Source: Planctomycetes bacterium ADurb.Bin069
Lineage (GTDB): Bacteria; Planctomycetota; UBA8108; UBA8890; UBA8898
Assembly (NCBI GenBank): GCA_002070955.1
Contig: MWEK01000036.1
Coordinates: 1 to 42,644 of the forward strand
Direction of reading: 5' to 3'
DNA length: 42,644 nt
The first letter of the stretch is position 1; the number at the start of each line of letters is the position of its first letter. Below, piece by piece: positions 24,364 through 33,223 of the stretch. A model generated the notes under the pieces. That model did no database searches. It saw only the letters and a list, made by a program, of their open reading frames with translations, and was not told where the DNA came from. Position numbers and translations under genes: made by a program.

Positions 24364-25773
24364 CTACGCCTCCTCGGGCGCGAGGGCGGGCCGCCCGTCG
24401 AGGCCCTCCGGCACGGGCAGGCCGAGAAGGGCCAGCGCCGTGGGCAGGACATCTTCAATTCGGAGCGGCTCGGCCGCGACGCGGGGCGCGATGCCGCGTC
24501 CGTGCGCGATCCAGACGCCGCGGCGGTCATGGTGCCCGCCCGGCCAGTCCGCCGGCGTGAAGCGCAGATGCTCGCGGCCGAGAAGGTGCGGCGAGACCTC
24601 GATGCCGCCGCCGGCAAGCTCCAGAACGATGTGGGGGAAACGGTGGCATTCCGGTCCGGCGTAAAGCTCCTCGCGGGTGTACAGCGCGGTGGCGAGCGGC
24701 GCGCCGGTGCGCGGGTCGCGCAGTTCGCGCAGAAGCCGCATGACCTCGGCGCGCGCCTCCTCGTCGGCGGCGAAAATTCCCTGGGCGGCCAGCGGCGCGG
24801 CGAAGGCCCTGCCTTCCACCGCCGGCGCCGCGGCCGCCAGCCCCCCCTCGATGAGCGCTTTCGGGAGAAGGCGCCGCAGGCGGTCGCGGCCGAAGAGGCG
24901 GATGGCGCCCTCGGAAAGCGCGCGCGCGAGCGAGGGCCGAAGGGCGGCGAGTCCGTGGCGGGCCAGAAAGCGATTGGCGTAGAACTTGCCCTCCTCGGGT
25001 CTGAAGCCGTGGTCTGAAACGACGAGGAGCCGGTCGGCGCGGCCGGCGAGCTCCGCGGCGAAGGCATCGATTTCCGCGAAGGCGGGAAGCAGAGCGCCCC
25101 TGATCGCGGCGGCCTGCTGGGCGGCCCAGAGCGGATCGCGCGGGTCCAGATAGCGGAACCAGAGATGGAACGTCCGATCCAGCGCGACGAAGACGCAGAA
25201 GAAGACATCGACCGGCCGGGTCTCCAGTAGAAACCGCGCCGCCCTGAGGCGCGCGCTCAAGGCAGCGCGGATCCGCGCCGCCGCGCGGGGGTCGTGGAAG
25301 TCCTTTTTCTTGACGGCGACATCGACGGCGTAGTCGGGCACCCGTGCGAGCAGCTCGGAGGCGAGGGGCGGCGGCCACGCGAATCCCGGCGCGGCCGGCG
25401 AGGGGCAGAGCATGCCCGCCACGGCGAAACCCGGCATCTGCGGGACGGGGTGGCTGAGCGGCACGTTCAAGAGCCCCGTTCGGACCTCGCCGGCGGCCAA
25501 ATAATCCCAGAATTGACGCGCGCGGATCCAGGTGCGGTCCACCGGTTCCTCGCGGCTGCCCGCGCGGCGGGTGAATCCGGCGATACCGTGCCGTCCGGGG
25601 TTGACGCCCGTCACCATGGACGTCCAAGCCTGCGGGGTGTAAGGCGGCATGGTGGAGAGGAGCGGCGCGGCGAAGCCCTCGCGGCGCAAGCGAGTCAGCG
25701 CGGGAAACGCATGGGCGAAGGTATCGATGCATTCGGGGAAGAGGCCGTCCAAGCCCAGCACGGCGAGTTTCAT
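24364..25773 (-). CDS. Alkaline-phosphatase-superfamily phosphohydrolase
   Basis: A 469-residue enzyme of the type I phosphodiesterase/phosphomutase-like branch of the alkaline phosphatase superfamily. Metal ligand Asp9 lies in AVLGLDG, and the nucleophile Thr46 in PYTPQAWTSMVTGVNPGRHG, the P-x-T-x-x-W-T-S-x-x-T-G pattern of the group. DRTFHLWFRYLD and VVSDHGFRPEEG supply further metal ligands. There is no signal peptide, so it acts in the cytoplasm. ATG at 25773 overlaps the stop of the glycosidase-like gene by four bases (ATGA), with GGAGG upstream. Enzymes of this type recur in exopolysaccharide and O-antigen loci, where they may process phosphorylated glycan intermediates; the substrate here is unknown. 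Confidence 0.87.
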   Translation of the reverse strand: MKLAVLGLDGLFPECIDTFAHAFPALTRLRREGFAAPLLSTMPPYTPQAWTSMVTGVNPGRHGIAGFTRRAGSREEPVDRTWIRARQFWDYLAAGEVRTGLLNVPLSHPVPQMPGFAVAGMLCPSPAAPGFAWPPPLASELLARVPDYAVDVAVKKKDFHDPRAAARIRAALSARLRAARFLLETRPVDVFFCVFVALDRTFHLWFRYLDPRDPLWAAQQAAAIRGALLPAFAEIDAFAAELAGRADRLLVVSDHGFRPEEGKFYANRFLARHGLAALRPSLARALSEGAIRLFGRDRLRRLLPKALIEGGLAAAAPAVEGRAFAAPLAAQGIFAADEEARAEVMRLLRELRDPRTGAPLATALYTREELYAGPECHRFPHIVLELAGGGIEVSPHLLGREHLRFTPADWPGGHHDRRGVWIAHGRGIAPRVAAEPLRIEDVLPTALALLGLPVPEGLDGRPALAPEEA

Positions 25774-28607
25774 CGCGCCTCCTCGCCGCGCGCCAGCACG
25801 AGGAGCTTCACGCCGCGGGCAGGCAGCGCGAAGACGGCGCCCTCGTCGCCGAAGACGCGTGGCTCGCCGCGCTCGCCCTCCAGGAATAGGCGCGCCCGCC
25901 AGCCCGCGCCGAGGCCCGGCCAGCGCCACCAGAGATCCTTGGGGTAATCGTCTTGGTTGGCCAGGAGAATCGCCTTGCGCGCCCCGCGGTCCCGGACCGA
26001 CACGAGCACGTTGGCGGCGTGCTCGCCCGCGGTGGTGGTCAGGGACCAGGGCGGCGCGATGCCCTCGGCGGCAAGCAGCGCGCGCAAGAGGCGCAGGAGC
26101 GCAAGTCCTCTGCCATCGAAGGCGATGGTGTATACCTTTCCGGCGCCGACCTGGCGGCAGGCGGCGCGGCAATCGCCGCGGGAGTCGCGGAAGACGACGC
26201 GCGCCCCGGCGGGGACGAGCGTTCGGAACGCGCGTCCCGCCAACGCGCCGGGCAGCCCGCATTCGGGGACGTCCGGCAGGACGACCTCGGCGGGGTCTTC
26301 ATCGCCGTACGCCGCGCCGGCGAGGGCGGCCAGGTCGAGGGGCGCGCCGGAGGCGTCGTAGCGCACCGCCGCGTTGACCAGGAACACCACCCCGCCGCTC
26401 CGGGCATACGCTTCGAGGGCGGGCGCCGTGGCGCGCTCAAGGCACGTGGCGCCGCCGAGCACGCAGGCGCGGATGGGCGGCGTCGAAGCCGCCTGGCCGC
26501 CGCCCGCCGCCGCCCGGAACATCGCTTCGGTGAGGACCTGCAAGGGAACGTGCGTGTACGCGAGGGCGGCGTACGCGGCTCGTCCGAGCAGCCGGTCGGT
26601 GGGGAACAGGCGATGCGCCAGTTCGTTGGCGTAGGAATGCACGTACGCCGCGGCGGGCGCCACGCCGAAGGGCTTGGGGAGGAGCAGTTCCTCGTGCGGC
26701 GCGAGTTCTCGCCTGAAGCGCATGATCGCGGCGAGCTCGGCGGGCGGGTGGGCGTGGGGATTGAGGAGGCAGAATTCGTAGCGCGCCGCCAGGCGCGCGC
26801 CTTCTTCGGCGGTGTGCCACTGCCACGCCCGCTTGCTCCACTGGAAGAGGGACGCGCCGTCGAACCCGAGAAGGACGCGGGTCCAGAGGGCGCGGAGGAG
26901 AGCCTCGGGCTCGCCCGGGCAAGTCATCTCGTGGTCGAGGATCGGCTTGGCGGCGCCGGCGAAGGCGCGCAGCAGATCGGCCGTGAGGGGCGCCGGCGCC
27001 AAAGGCGCCTCGACGGCGTGCGCGGGCGGCGCGGCGGCGCCCGAACCGAAAGTCCAGATCCCGCCGTCGGTCGGCGCCGTGACCGCCGTCAGGCGCGCGA
27101 AAAGCGCCTCGGGGTCGATGAGCGGCGTCCCCTCGACGACATCGTTGCGGTTGAGCTGGACGGCGAAGAGCGCCGGCCCGTAGGCGGCGCGGATGTTCTC
27201 GACGGCGGCGTCGACCAGGTCGAGGAAGCTGCCGCGGAGCCGCGCACAGCCGGCCCCGAAGGCGGCCAAAGCGCCGGCGGACCGCGCCCCCGCCGCGGGG
27301 GGGGCGGCTTCGGTTGGAAGCGGATAGTCCGGCTCGTTGAAGAGCTCGAACTGAAACACGGGGATGGCGTTCTCCTTGAGGAATGCCGCCGTGCGCGCGA
27401 AGTACTCGAGGTAAAGATCGCGTCCCGCGCCCTCGAGGGCGAAGGGGAGGTAGTGGCGGCCCGCGGGCGCCAGGGCCCCGGGCGGCACCGCGGCGCCGGC
27501 GCGCACCGTTTCCATGGCCCAGTCAAAGAGGGTGTGGTCGACGGTGAGAGGCAGCGCGATCCCGCGCGCGATCCTGGGCAGCTCCGCGGCGTCGAAAGCG
27601 CTCAGCACGGGAGGAATCGGCGCGCGGCGCGCCTCCAAGAAAGGCTGCGGCGGCGCGGTCACGATCCAGGAGTTGAAGCCCAAGCGCGCGAAAAGCTGCC
27701 TCGAGGGCAGGCTCTCGTAAAGCCAGGCGAGGGCCGGGTCGCAGCCTTCCCAGCGTTCGCCGCCGGCCGAAGGCGGCGCGAGCGTGTCGCCCCACAGATC
27801 GTGGCGCGGGTCGTAGCTCAGTTGCGTGCCGAGCAAAAACACGGGGGCGCCGCCGCGCCGGAACGCGCCGTGGGTGAACGCCGGAGGCTCCGGCGGCGGC
27901 TCCCTAAAGGACGGGGGAAGCTCGATGAGGGCGGCGAAGTCCGGTTCCGCGCCCTCCGGCGCGGCCGGCGGCGCGCCGTCGTCCGCGCCGAGCAGGAGTT
28001 CCACATCGCGCAAGACGAAGGCATGATTCAGTTCGCCGACCACTTGGAAGGCTAGGCCGAAAAGCGGAGTCTGGGGAGGGGCTTCGAAGTGGGAAAGCGG
28101 CACGCGGGCGCGGCGCCAGCCGTCGCCCCCGTCGGGCAGGAAGTTGCGGGGACGCAGCCGCACGGCGTGTCCGGCAATATCCCGAGGTCCTGTGTGAAGG
28201 AAGATCTGAAGCTGCGGCGGGGGGTGTGCGGCGCCGGTCGCGTCCTCGCCGCCGCGAAGCGCGAAGGCCAGAACGCCGCGGGTGAGCCACTCCGCGGTGA
28301 GGGCGGGGCGCCCGGCGTCGCGGGCCGCCTCCTTGCGGACCCGCTGCAAACGAACGCCGGCCCAAGCCGAGCCCGGGGCGAGAGGCGCGATTCGCAGGCC
28401 GCCGTCCCCCGGCGCCGCGGACGCGCCCCAGGCGATGACGTGCCAGGCCGGCCGCACTTCTTCCGCAAGCAGGACGATGCGCGTCCGCGCGCGCGGGTCG
28501 GCAAAGGGAAATAGGAGCGCGAGGGCGACGCACGCCGCGGCCGCGGCGGCGGCGGCGACGCCGGCAATCCGGGTGAGAAGGATGATCCGTGCGGGGTCAG
28601 CGGGCAT
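25770..28607 (-). CDS. Membrane-anchored glycoside-hydrolase-like protein
   Basis: A 945-residue protein with an N-terminal transmembrane anchor (about residues 10-35, Ala/Leu-rich after TRIAGVAAAA), so the bulk is extracytoplasmic. A carbohydrate-binding-like sandwich follows at about 60-220. The catalytic-type TIM barrel spans about 240-640 and contains VFQFELFNEPDYPLP (about 418-432), whose NEP is the acid/base signature of clan A glycosidases such as GH42 and its relatives; Glu in AKPILDHEMTCPGE (about 560) is the candidate nucleophile. A flavodoxin-like GATase/beta-galactosidase trimerisation-type domain and a small beta domain end the protein. It lies between a GT4 gene (121 nt upstream) and the phosphohydrolase (ATGA overlap), which suggests trimming or length control of the locus glycan. 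The family is not certain. Confidence 0.75.
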   Translation of the reverse strand: MPADPARIILLTRIAGVAAAAAAAACVALALLFPFADPRARTRIVLLAEEVRPAWHVIAWGASAAPGDGGLRIAPLAPGSAWAGVRLQRVRKEAARDAGRPALTAEWLTRGVLAFALRGGEDATGAAHPPPQLQIFLHTGPRDIAGHAVRLRPRNFLPDGGDGWRRARVPLSHFEAPPQTPLFGLAFQVVGELNHAFVLRDVELLLGADDGAPPAAPEGAEPDFAALIELPPSFREPPPEPPAFTHGAFRRGGAPVFLLGTQLSYDPRHDLWGDTLAPPSAGGERWEGCDPALAWLYESLPSRQLFARLGFNSWIVTAPPQPFLEARRAPIPPVLSAFDAAELPRIARGIALPLTVDHTLFDWAMETVRAGAAVPPGALAPAGRHYLPFALEGAGRDLYLEYFARTAAFLKENAIPVFQFELFNEPDYPLPTEAAPPAAGARSAGALAAFGAGCARLRGSFLDLVDAAVENIRAAYGPALFAVQLNRNDVVEGTPLIDPEALFARLTAVTAPTDGGIWTFGSGAAAPPAHAVEAPLAPAPLTADLLRAFAGAAKPILDHEMTCPGEPEALLRALWTRVLLGFDGASLFQWSKRAWQWHTAEEGARLAARYEFCLLNPHAHPPAELAAIMRFRRELAPHEELLLPKPFGVAPAAAYVHSYANELAHRLFPTDRLLGRAAYAALAYTHVPLQVLTEAMFRAAAGGGQAASTPPIRACVLGGATCLERATAPALEAYARSGGVVFLVNAAVRYDASGAPLDLAALAGAAYGDEDPAEVVLPDVPECGLPGALAGRAFRTLVPAGARVVFRDSRGDCRAACRQVGAGKVYTIAFDGRGLALLRLLRALLAAEGIAPPWSLTTTAGEHAANVLVSVRDRGARKAILLANQDDYPKDLWWRWPGLGAGWRARLFLEGERGEPRVFGDEGAVFALPARGVKLLVLARGEEAR

Positions 28608-28728
28608 GCGCGCATCGCTCCACCGACAATTCTACCCCGCGCGGCGGGAAGGTTCATGGCGGCGGGCGCCGCCGCGTTGGGAGCGCGGTGGCGCCGAGCC
28701 TGAGGCGCCGGGAGCGGCGGAAGAAACG

Positions 28729-29865
28729 TCACCGCGCGCCGAGGCGCGCATAGAGCTCCACCGTCGATTTCACCGTCTTCTCCCAGGTGAACAACGCCGC
28801 CCTGGCGAAACCTTTGGCCGTGAGCGCTTGCCTGAGGGAGGCATCTTCCAACACGCGGCACATGCCGCGCGCGATGGCGGCGGGATCGTTCGGATCGACG
28901 AGCACGGCCGCGTCGCCCACGGTTTCCGGCACGGAGGAGGCGTTCGAGGCCACGACGGGCACGCCGCAGGCCATCGCTTCCAAGGGCGGCGAGGTCCAGC
29001 CCTCGTAGAAGGTCGGGAAGACGAAGAGATCCGCCGCCCCGTAGAAGCGCACGAGATCCTCGCCCCCGTGGGGGCCGGCCAGCAGAATGCGGCCGCCGAG
29101 GTCCGCCGCCGCAATCGCATCCTTGATGTCCCGATCGAGCCAGTAGGTCGGGCCGACGAGCACGAGCTGGTGGCGCGCGAAAGCCGCGCGGGCGACGGAG
29201 GCGAAGGCGCGCACCAGGCCGGCCGTGTTCTTGAGTTTGTCGATCCCGCCGATATACAGGACGTAGGGGCGGCGCAACGGCAGGCGGCTTGCCAGCGCTC
29301 GGAAGCACGCCTCGGGATCCCGCGGTCCGAACTCGCCATCGATCCCCAAAGGGATCGCGCTCGTGCACTCCGGCGGGACCTGTAGGATCTCCACGACTTC
29401 CCGGCGGGTCGTTTCCGAGACCGCCAAGAAATGGGTGATCCAGGGCAGCGCCCTGCGGATGGCCCCCGCCATCCGGGCCGCGTAGGCGGGCGGCAGCAGC
29501 TCGGGTCGAGCGTAGGCGGCGAACCCCGGCACGGTGTAGACATACTCCCGTGCGCGGCACCGGGGAAGGCACGCGCCCGCGGCGTGAAACACATCGGTCG
29601 GTCCGCTGAAACGATGGATGGAAGCGAGATCCCAACGCGCGTTGAGCGTGTAGAAGATCCGCGGAGGGCACCACACCGTCTTCACGGCGACACGGGGCCG
29701 CGAAGAGGGCGGACGGCCGTAGGGACTCGGGCGGAAACGATTCAGGAAGATGCGGTAGTCGATGTCCTCGCCGAAAGTCCCCACGAGCGCCACGAGGTTT
29801 GCGACGTGCCGTCTGATCGCGCGTTCCCCATAGAGCCAGTCGGTGCCGTCGATGGTGACGATCAT
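28729..29865 (-). CDS. GT4-family glycosyltransferase, first gene of the glycan run
   Basis: A 378-residue GT-B glycosyltransferase. The ATG at 29865 begins MIVTIDGTDWLYGERAIRRH, the N-terminal nucleotide-fold strand; an upstream in-frame start only adds low-complexity sequence. The donor half begins RPYVLYIGGIDKLKNTAGLV and contains ADLFVFPTFYEGWTSPPLEA with the conserved Glu pair, then VPVVASNASSVPETVGDAA, all typical of GT4. SETTRREVVEILQVP marks the inter-domain hinge. It is most likely cytoplasmic and adds a sugar to a lipid-linked glycan. It heads the minus-strand series of four genes ending at 23120 and is divergent from the DUF3472 gene. Confidence 0.9.
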   Translation of the reverse strand: MIVTIDGTDWLYGERAIRRHVANLVALVGTFGEDIDYRIFLNRFRPSPYGRPPSSRPRVAVKTVWCPPRIFYTLNARWDLASIHRFSGPTDVFHAAGACLPRCRAREYVYTVPGFAAYARPELLPPAYAARMAGAIRRALPWITHFLAVSETTRREVVEILQVPPECTSAIPLGIDGEFGPRDPEACFRALASRLPLRRPYVLYIGGIDKLKNTAGLVRAFASVARAAFARHQLVLVGPTYWLDRDIKDAIAAADLGGRILLAGPHGGEDLVRFYGAADLFVFPTFYEGWTSPPLEAMACGVPVVASNASSVPETVGDAAVLVDPNDPAAIARGMCRVLEDASLRQALTAKGFARAALFTWEKTVKSTVELYARLGAR

Positions 29866-30126
29866 GGGCAGCCCGCCGGCAAAAGGCGCGGGACGGCGCC
29901 GGCGATCCTTTTGATCGCGGTAGGAATCATCGCGGGCGGCCCCTTGGGAAGAGCTCGGTAAGGGCACTCTTCGTTGACGACCGGCGGGTTATGAGAGATG
30001 CTGTCCATGTCCTTGCCACGGATGATCTTAACGCCGGCCGCACCGGGGTCAATCGAGGGGACCCAAGGGAAGGCCGGCGCGGGAGGGAGGCGGCGGAACG
30101 TCGATTCCCTTGGGAAAGGAGGAGCC

Positions 30127-31056
30127 ATGAGTGCGCGCCGGACTCGAACCGCGGCGGCCGTCATAGTCCCGTTCGCGGCCTGGCTTGCCACCGGCGCCGA
30201 AAGCATCGGCGGCAAGGCGCCGCCGCGCGCGGCGCGGTCCGTCCACCTGAGCTGGCAGGCGCCCGACGTCCTGTTCTTTTCCCTGGAAATGACCGTCGAC
30301 CGGTCGACGGTCGGGAGCTACTTCATGGCCTGCGGTTGGAATACGGGCTACTTCGGGATTCAGGAGATCGGCCCGGAGCGGAAGGTGGCGCTCTTCTCGG
30401 TATGGGATCCGACGAAAGGCGATGACCCGAACGCCGTCGAACTCGAGGAGCGTGTCGAAACCCTCTTCGAAGGGGAGGGCGTGCGCGTCAGACGCTTCGG
30501 CGGCGAGGGCACTGGCGGGCAATGCATGGTGGATTTTCCCTGGAAAGCGGGGGAGACTTATCGCTTCGCCGTCCGCGCCGAGGTCCAGGGCGGGAAGACC
30601 GCCTACGGGGGCTTCATTTTCTTGCCCGCGGAGAAGCGCTGGAAGCACCTGGTGACGTTTCGGACGCGGACGGGGGGGAGCCCGCTTCGGGGCCTGCACT
30701 CCTTCGTGGAGGATTTCCGGCGGGATGGCAAGAGCGTTCAGGAGGTCCGCCGCGCGCGCTTCGGGAACGGCTGGGCGCGGACGGCGGCCGGCGAGTGGAA
30801 GCCCCTGACGAAGGCGCGTTTCACCGCTTCGGGCGCCGCTTGGGAGGCGAAGGAGACCATCGATGCCGGCACCGCCGGTTCGGATTTCTTCCTTGCCACG
30901 GGCGGCGAGACGAAGCAGACGGCGGCGCTCCGATCGTTGCTTGAAGTGTCGCCGGCCGCGGCGGCGAAACCGCCTGAGGATCTGCCCATCGACGCGCCCC
31001 TCGTTGCGCCGTCGCCCGGAGCCGATAATCCGGGCGAAGAGGGCGATTCGCGCTGA
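30127..31056 (+). CDS. Secreted DUF3472 protein
   Basis: A 309-residue protein with a signal peptide (MSARRTRTAAAVIVPFAAWLATGAES) and one DUF3472 domain. Recognisable segments are SVHLSWQAPDVLFFSLEMTV, YFMACGWNTGYFGIQEIG and KVALFSVWD, then WKAGETYRFAVRAEVQGGKT and AYGGFIFLP, the beta-jelly pattern of the family. These proteins are secreted and often occur with carbohydrate-active proteins, but their activity is not known. The tail after about residue 270 is low complexity (Ala/Pro/Glu). ATG at 30127 has AAAGGAGG just upstream. The next gene on the same strand starts 160 nt further on. Confidence 0.85.
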   Translation: MSARRTRTAAAVIVPFAAWLATGAESIGGKAPPRAARSVHLSWQAPDVLFFSLEMTVDRSTVGSYFMACGWNTGYFGIQEIGPERKVALFSVWDPTKGDDPNAVELEERVETLFEGEGVRVRRFGGEGTGGQCMVDFPWKAGETYRFAVRAEVQGGKTAYGGFIFLPAEKRWKHLVTFRTRTGGSPLRGLHSFVEDFRRDGKSVQEVRRARFGNGWARTAAGEWKPLTKARFTASGAAWEAKETIDAGTAGSDFFLATGGETKQTAALRSLLEVSPAAAAKPPEDLPIDAPLVAPSPGADNPGEEGDSR

Positions 31057-31216
31057 GGCGGCGGGCAGGCGGGCGTCCTCCGGCGGCAATGGCTCCGCGC
31101 GCGGCCGGCGTGTCGGCGCCGGGCGCCGGCGCAACTGGCCGTGGGTCATAATCGGGGATATTCTGATAAGGGCGCCGGCGGCGGCCGGCGCCCGGAAACT
31201 CCGGAAGAGGTATCGC

Positions 31217-33169
31217 TTGAATACGCGCCACCTGACCATTGCGCTCCTGTGTGCGGGTTGCATTGCGGCCGGGCTGGTCTGGTGCCTCAGGTCGGCCGAT
31301 GCTCCCGGAGACGAGGGGCGGGAAGGGATAGGGGGCGCCGCGGCGGGCGCAAGGGCCGGGGGCGGAGCGTCCGGCGCCGCGGGCGGCGCGACGCTTCCAG
31401 AACGAGGTTCCAACGTCGCCTCGAACCGAAAACCCGCGGAGGGGACGTCCGGCGCCGCGGGCGGGGGCGGCGCTTCCAGGACGGGTGGCTCCGGCGGCCG
31501 GGGCGCCTCGAGGGATGCGAGCGCCGCGGGCGGCGAGAGCGGCGCCTTCAGCGCCGGCGGCGGGCTCAGGCCCTTCGAGGGCCGAGGCGCCGCGCAGCTT
31601 CTCGTTCAGGTGGTGAACGAGACCGGGGAGAGTTGCCCTCAAGTCGCCGTGATCCTGAGCGCGACCTACGGCGACAAGCAGGCCGTGAGCGACGGGGAAG
31701 GGAATGTCGATTTCTCCGACCTGCCGGCGGGGCGCTATAACTTGGCGGTGCGGGCGCCCGAAGGCGCGAAGGGCACCAGCGCGGCGATCAACCTCCTCGG
31801 GGGCGAGAGCAAGAGGGTCACGCTGCGGATGGGCGTCGCCGCGAACCTGGTCCGCGGCCGTGCCCTGGACTCCGACGGCAATCCGCTTCCGGGCGTCACG
31901 GTGCGGCTCAGCCAGGGAACCAGCGAGAGCGATGTCATCGATCTGTGGCCGTACGCCGATCAGTCCGTGAGCTCCGAGACCGATGCCGAGGGTTTCTATG
32001 AGCTGCGCGATCTGCCCGCGGGAAGCTTCCGGGTCGCGGCGGTCTGGCCGCTGACGGGGGAGGAGAAGAATAAGACCGTGGCCGTGCCGTCGGCGGCCGC
32101 CGTCGATTTCGAGTTCCGCGCGGCGGCGACCATCACCGTTACGGGGATCTGCGCCGACCCGGAGGGAGGGGCGCTCCCCGGGACGTTGGTCATGGCGATC
32201 GCCTCCAGCACCATTCAGGCCCAGGCGGACGAGACGGGAAGCTACCGGCTCGACGTGCCCTGGTCGGCCACGCTCTTTCTGCGGGCGTTCAAGCCCGGTT
32301 ACCGGCGTCAGGAGGAGGTCGTCCGGCCGGCGCAGGGCGAAGAGGCCAAGGAGGTCAACTTCACCCTGACACCGGCCGCGGGGAACGCGGCCATCGAGGG
32401 CGTGCTCAAGGATGCCGCCGGCAACACCATCGAGGGCGAGGCCGTGCTCCTGACCAGCGCGAAGGTGAAGGTGAGCCGGCACGCTCGGAGCACCGCCGGG
32501 GGGCTTTTCAGCTTCACGGAGATCGAGGCGAGCGGTGACTACATGCTCTCGGTGTTCCCCAAGAAGGGGTACAAGGATCTGCGTATGCGCGATCTTGTCG
32601 TCGAGGAAGAGGCGGTGCTCCGCGTGGAAATCGTGCTCGAGGCGTCGGATGTCGGCGCGATCGACGGCCTAGTGGTCGACGCCGAGGGAGCCCCCATGCC
32701 CGGCTTCGCCTTCCGCGTGCGCAGCGCGAAAAGCTGGTCGCAGGAGGTTCGGATCGTGAGCGGACCGGACGGCGCTTTCGCCGCCGAGGACGTGCCGGCG
32801 GGGGACTTGTTGTTCGACACCTGGGCCGCGCCGCACTACAGCGTGCGCGGGGCGACGCTTGAGGCCGGCGAGCGCAAGTCCGTCAGGGTCGTCTTCGGGC
32901 GCGGCGATGCGGTCATCGACGGGCACGTTTCCGCGGGCGGCCAGGCCCAGCCCGGAGCGCGCGTGACGCTCTCGTGGACCAAGACGGCGGGCGCCCTCAC
33001 GAGCACGGTCCAGCACACCACCGTCGCCGATCAGTCGGGCTGGTATCGCCTGAGCGGGCTGGCCCGCGGGGACTACCAGATCGAGCTGCGCACCGCCGCG
33101 GGGACGGTCAAGCACGAGCAGCGCAGCCTCAAGGACGATGCCACGTGGGATTTCAACGTTGAGAAATGA
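31217..33169 (+). CDS. Anchored protein with carboxypeptidase-regulatory-like repeats
   Basis: A 650-residue protein. The TTG at 31217 has AGAGG at a 7-nt spacing and leads into a membrane anchor or signal (TIALLCAGCIAAGLVWCL; the Cys-containing AGC may be a lipobox). Residues about 35-130 are a Gly/Ala/Ser-rich, low-complexity spacer that would extend the protein from the membrane. About six copies of the carboxypeptidase regulatory-like/CNA-B type beta-sandwich follow, with markers VRGRALDSDGNPLPGVTVRL, ETDAEGFYELRDLPAGSFRV, IDGLVVDAEGAPMPGFAFRV and YRLSGLARGDYQIEL. Such domains serve as stalks in surface proteins; no catalytic domain is seen. A longer open frame runs back into the DUF3472 gene but has no family support. 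Confidence 0.8.
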   Translation: MNTRHLTIALLCAGCIAAGLVWCLRSADAPGDEGREGIGGAAAGARAGGGASGAAGGATLPERGSNVASNRKPAEGTSGAAGGGGASRTGGSGGRGASRDASAAGGESGAFSAGGGLRPFEGRGAAQLLVQVVNETGESCPQVAVILSATYGDKQAVSDGEGNVDFSDLPAGRYNLAVRAPEGAKGTSAAINLLGGESKRVTLRMGVAANLVRGRALDSDGNPLPGVTVRLSQGTSESDVIDLWPYADQSVSSETDAEGFYELRDLPAGSFRVAAVWPLTGEEKNKTVAVPSAAAVDFEFRAAATITVTGICADPEGGALPGTLVMAIASSTIQAQADETGSYRLDVPWSATLFLRAFKPGYRRQEEVVRPAQGEEAKEVNFTLTPAAGNAAIEGVLKDAAGNTIEGEAVLLTSAKVKVSRHARSTAGGLFSFTEIEASGDYMLSVFPKKGYKDLRMRDLVVEEEAVLRVEIVLEASDVGAIDGLVVDAEGAPMPGFAFRVRSAKSWSQEVRIVSGPDGAFAAEDVPAGDLLFDTWAAPHYSVRGATLEAGERKSVRVVFGRGDAVIDGHVSAGGQAQPGARVTLSWTKTAGALTSTVQHTTVADQSGWYRLSGLARGDYQIELRTAAGTVKHEQRSLKDDATWDFNVEK

Positions 33170-33223
33170 GGGCGCGCGGCGGGAACCTTTCGCCCCGCGC
33201 CGCCGTTCGGTATCGTTAGCCCT

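Noticed and set aside
25953..28055. A 700-codon open frame antisense to the glycosidase-like gene
   Set aside because: Arg/Gly/Glu-rich antisense translation without motifs; the minus strand shows a coupled operon.
33189..33223. A -10-like TATCGT before the activase gene
   Set aside because: No -35 at the right distance and only a weak match, so it was not called as a promoter.
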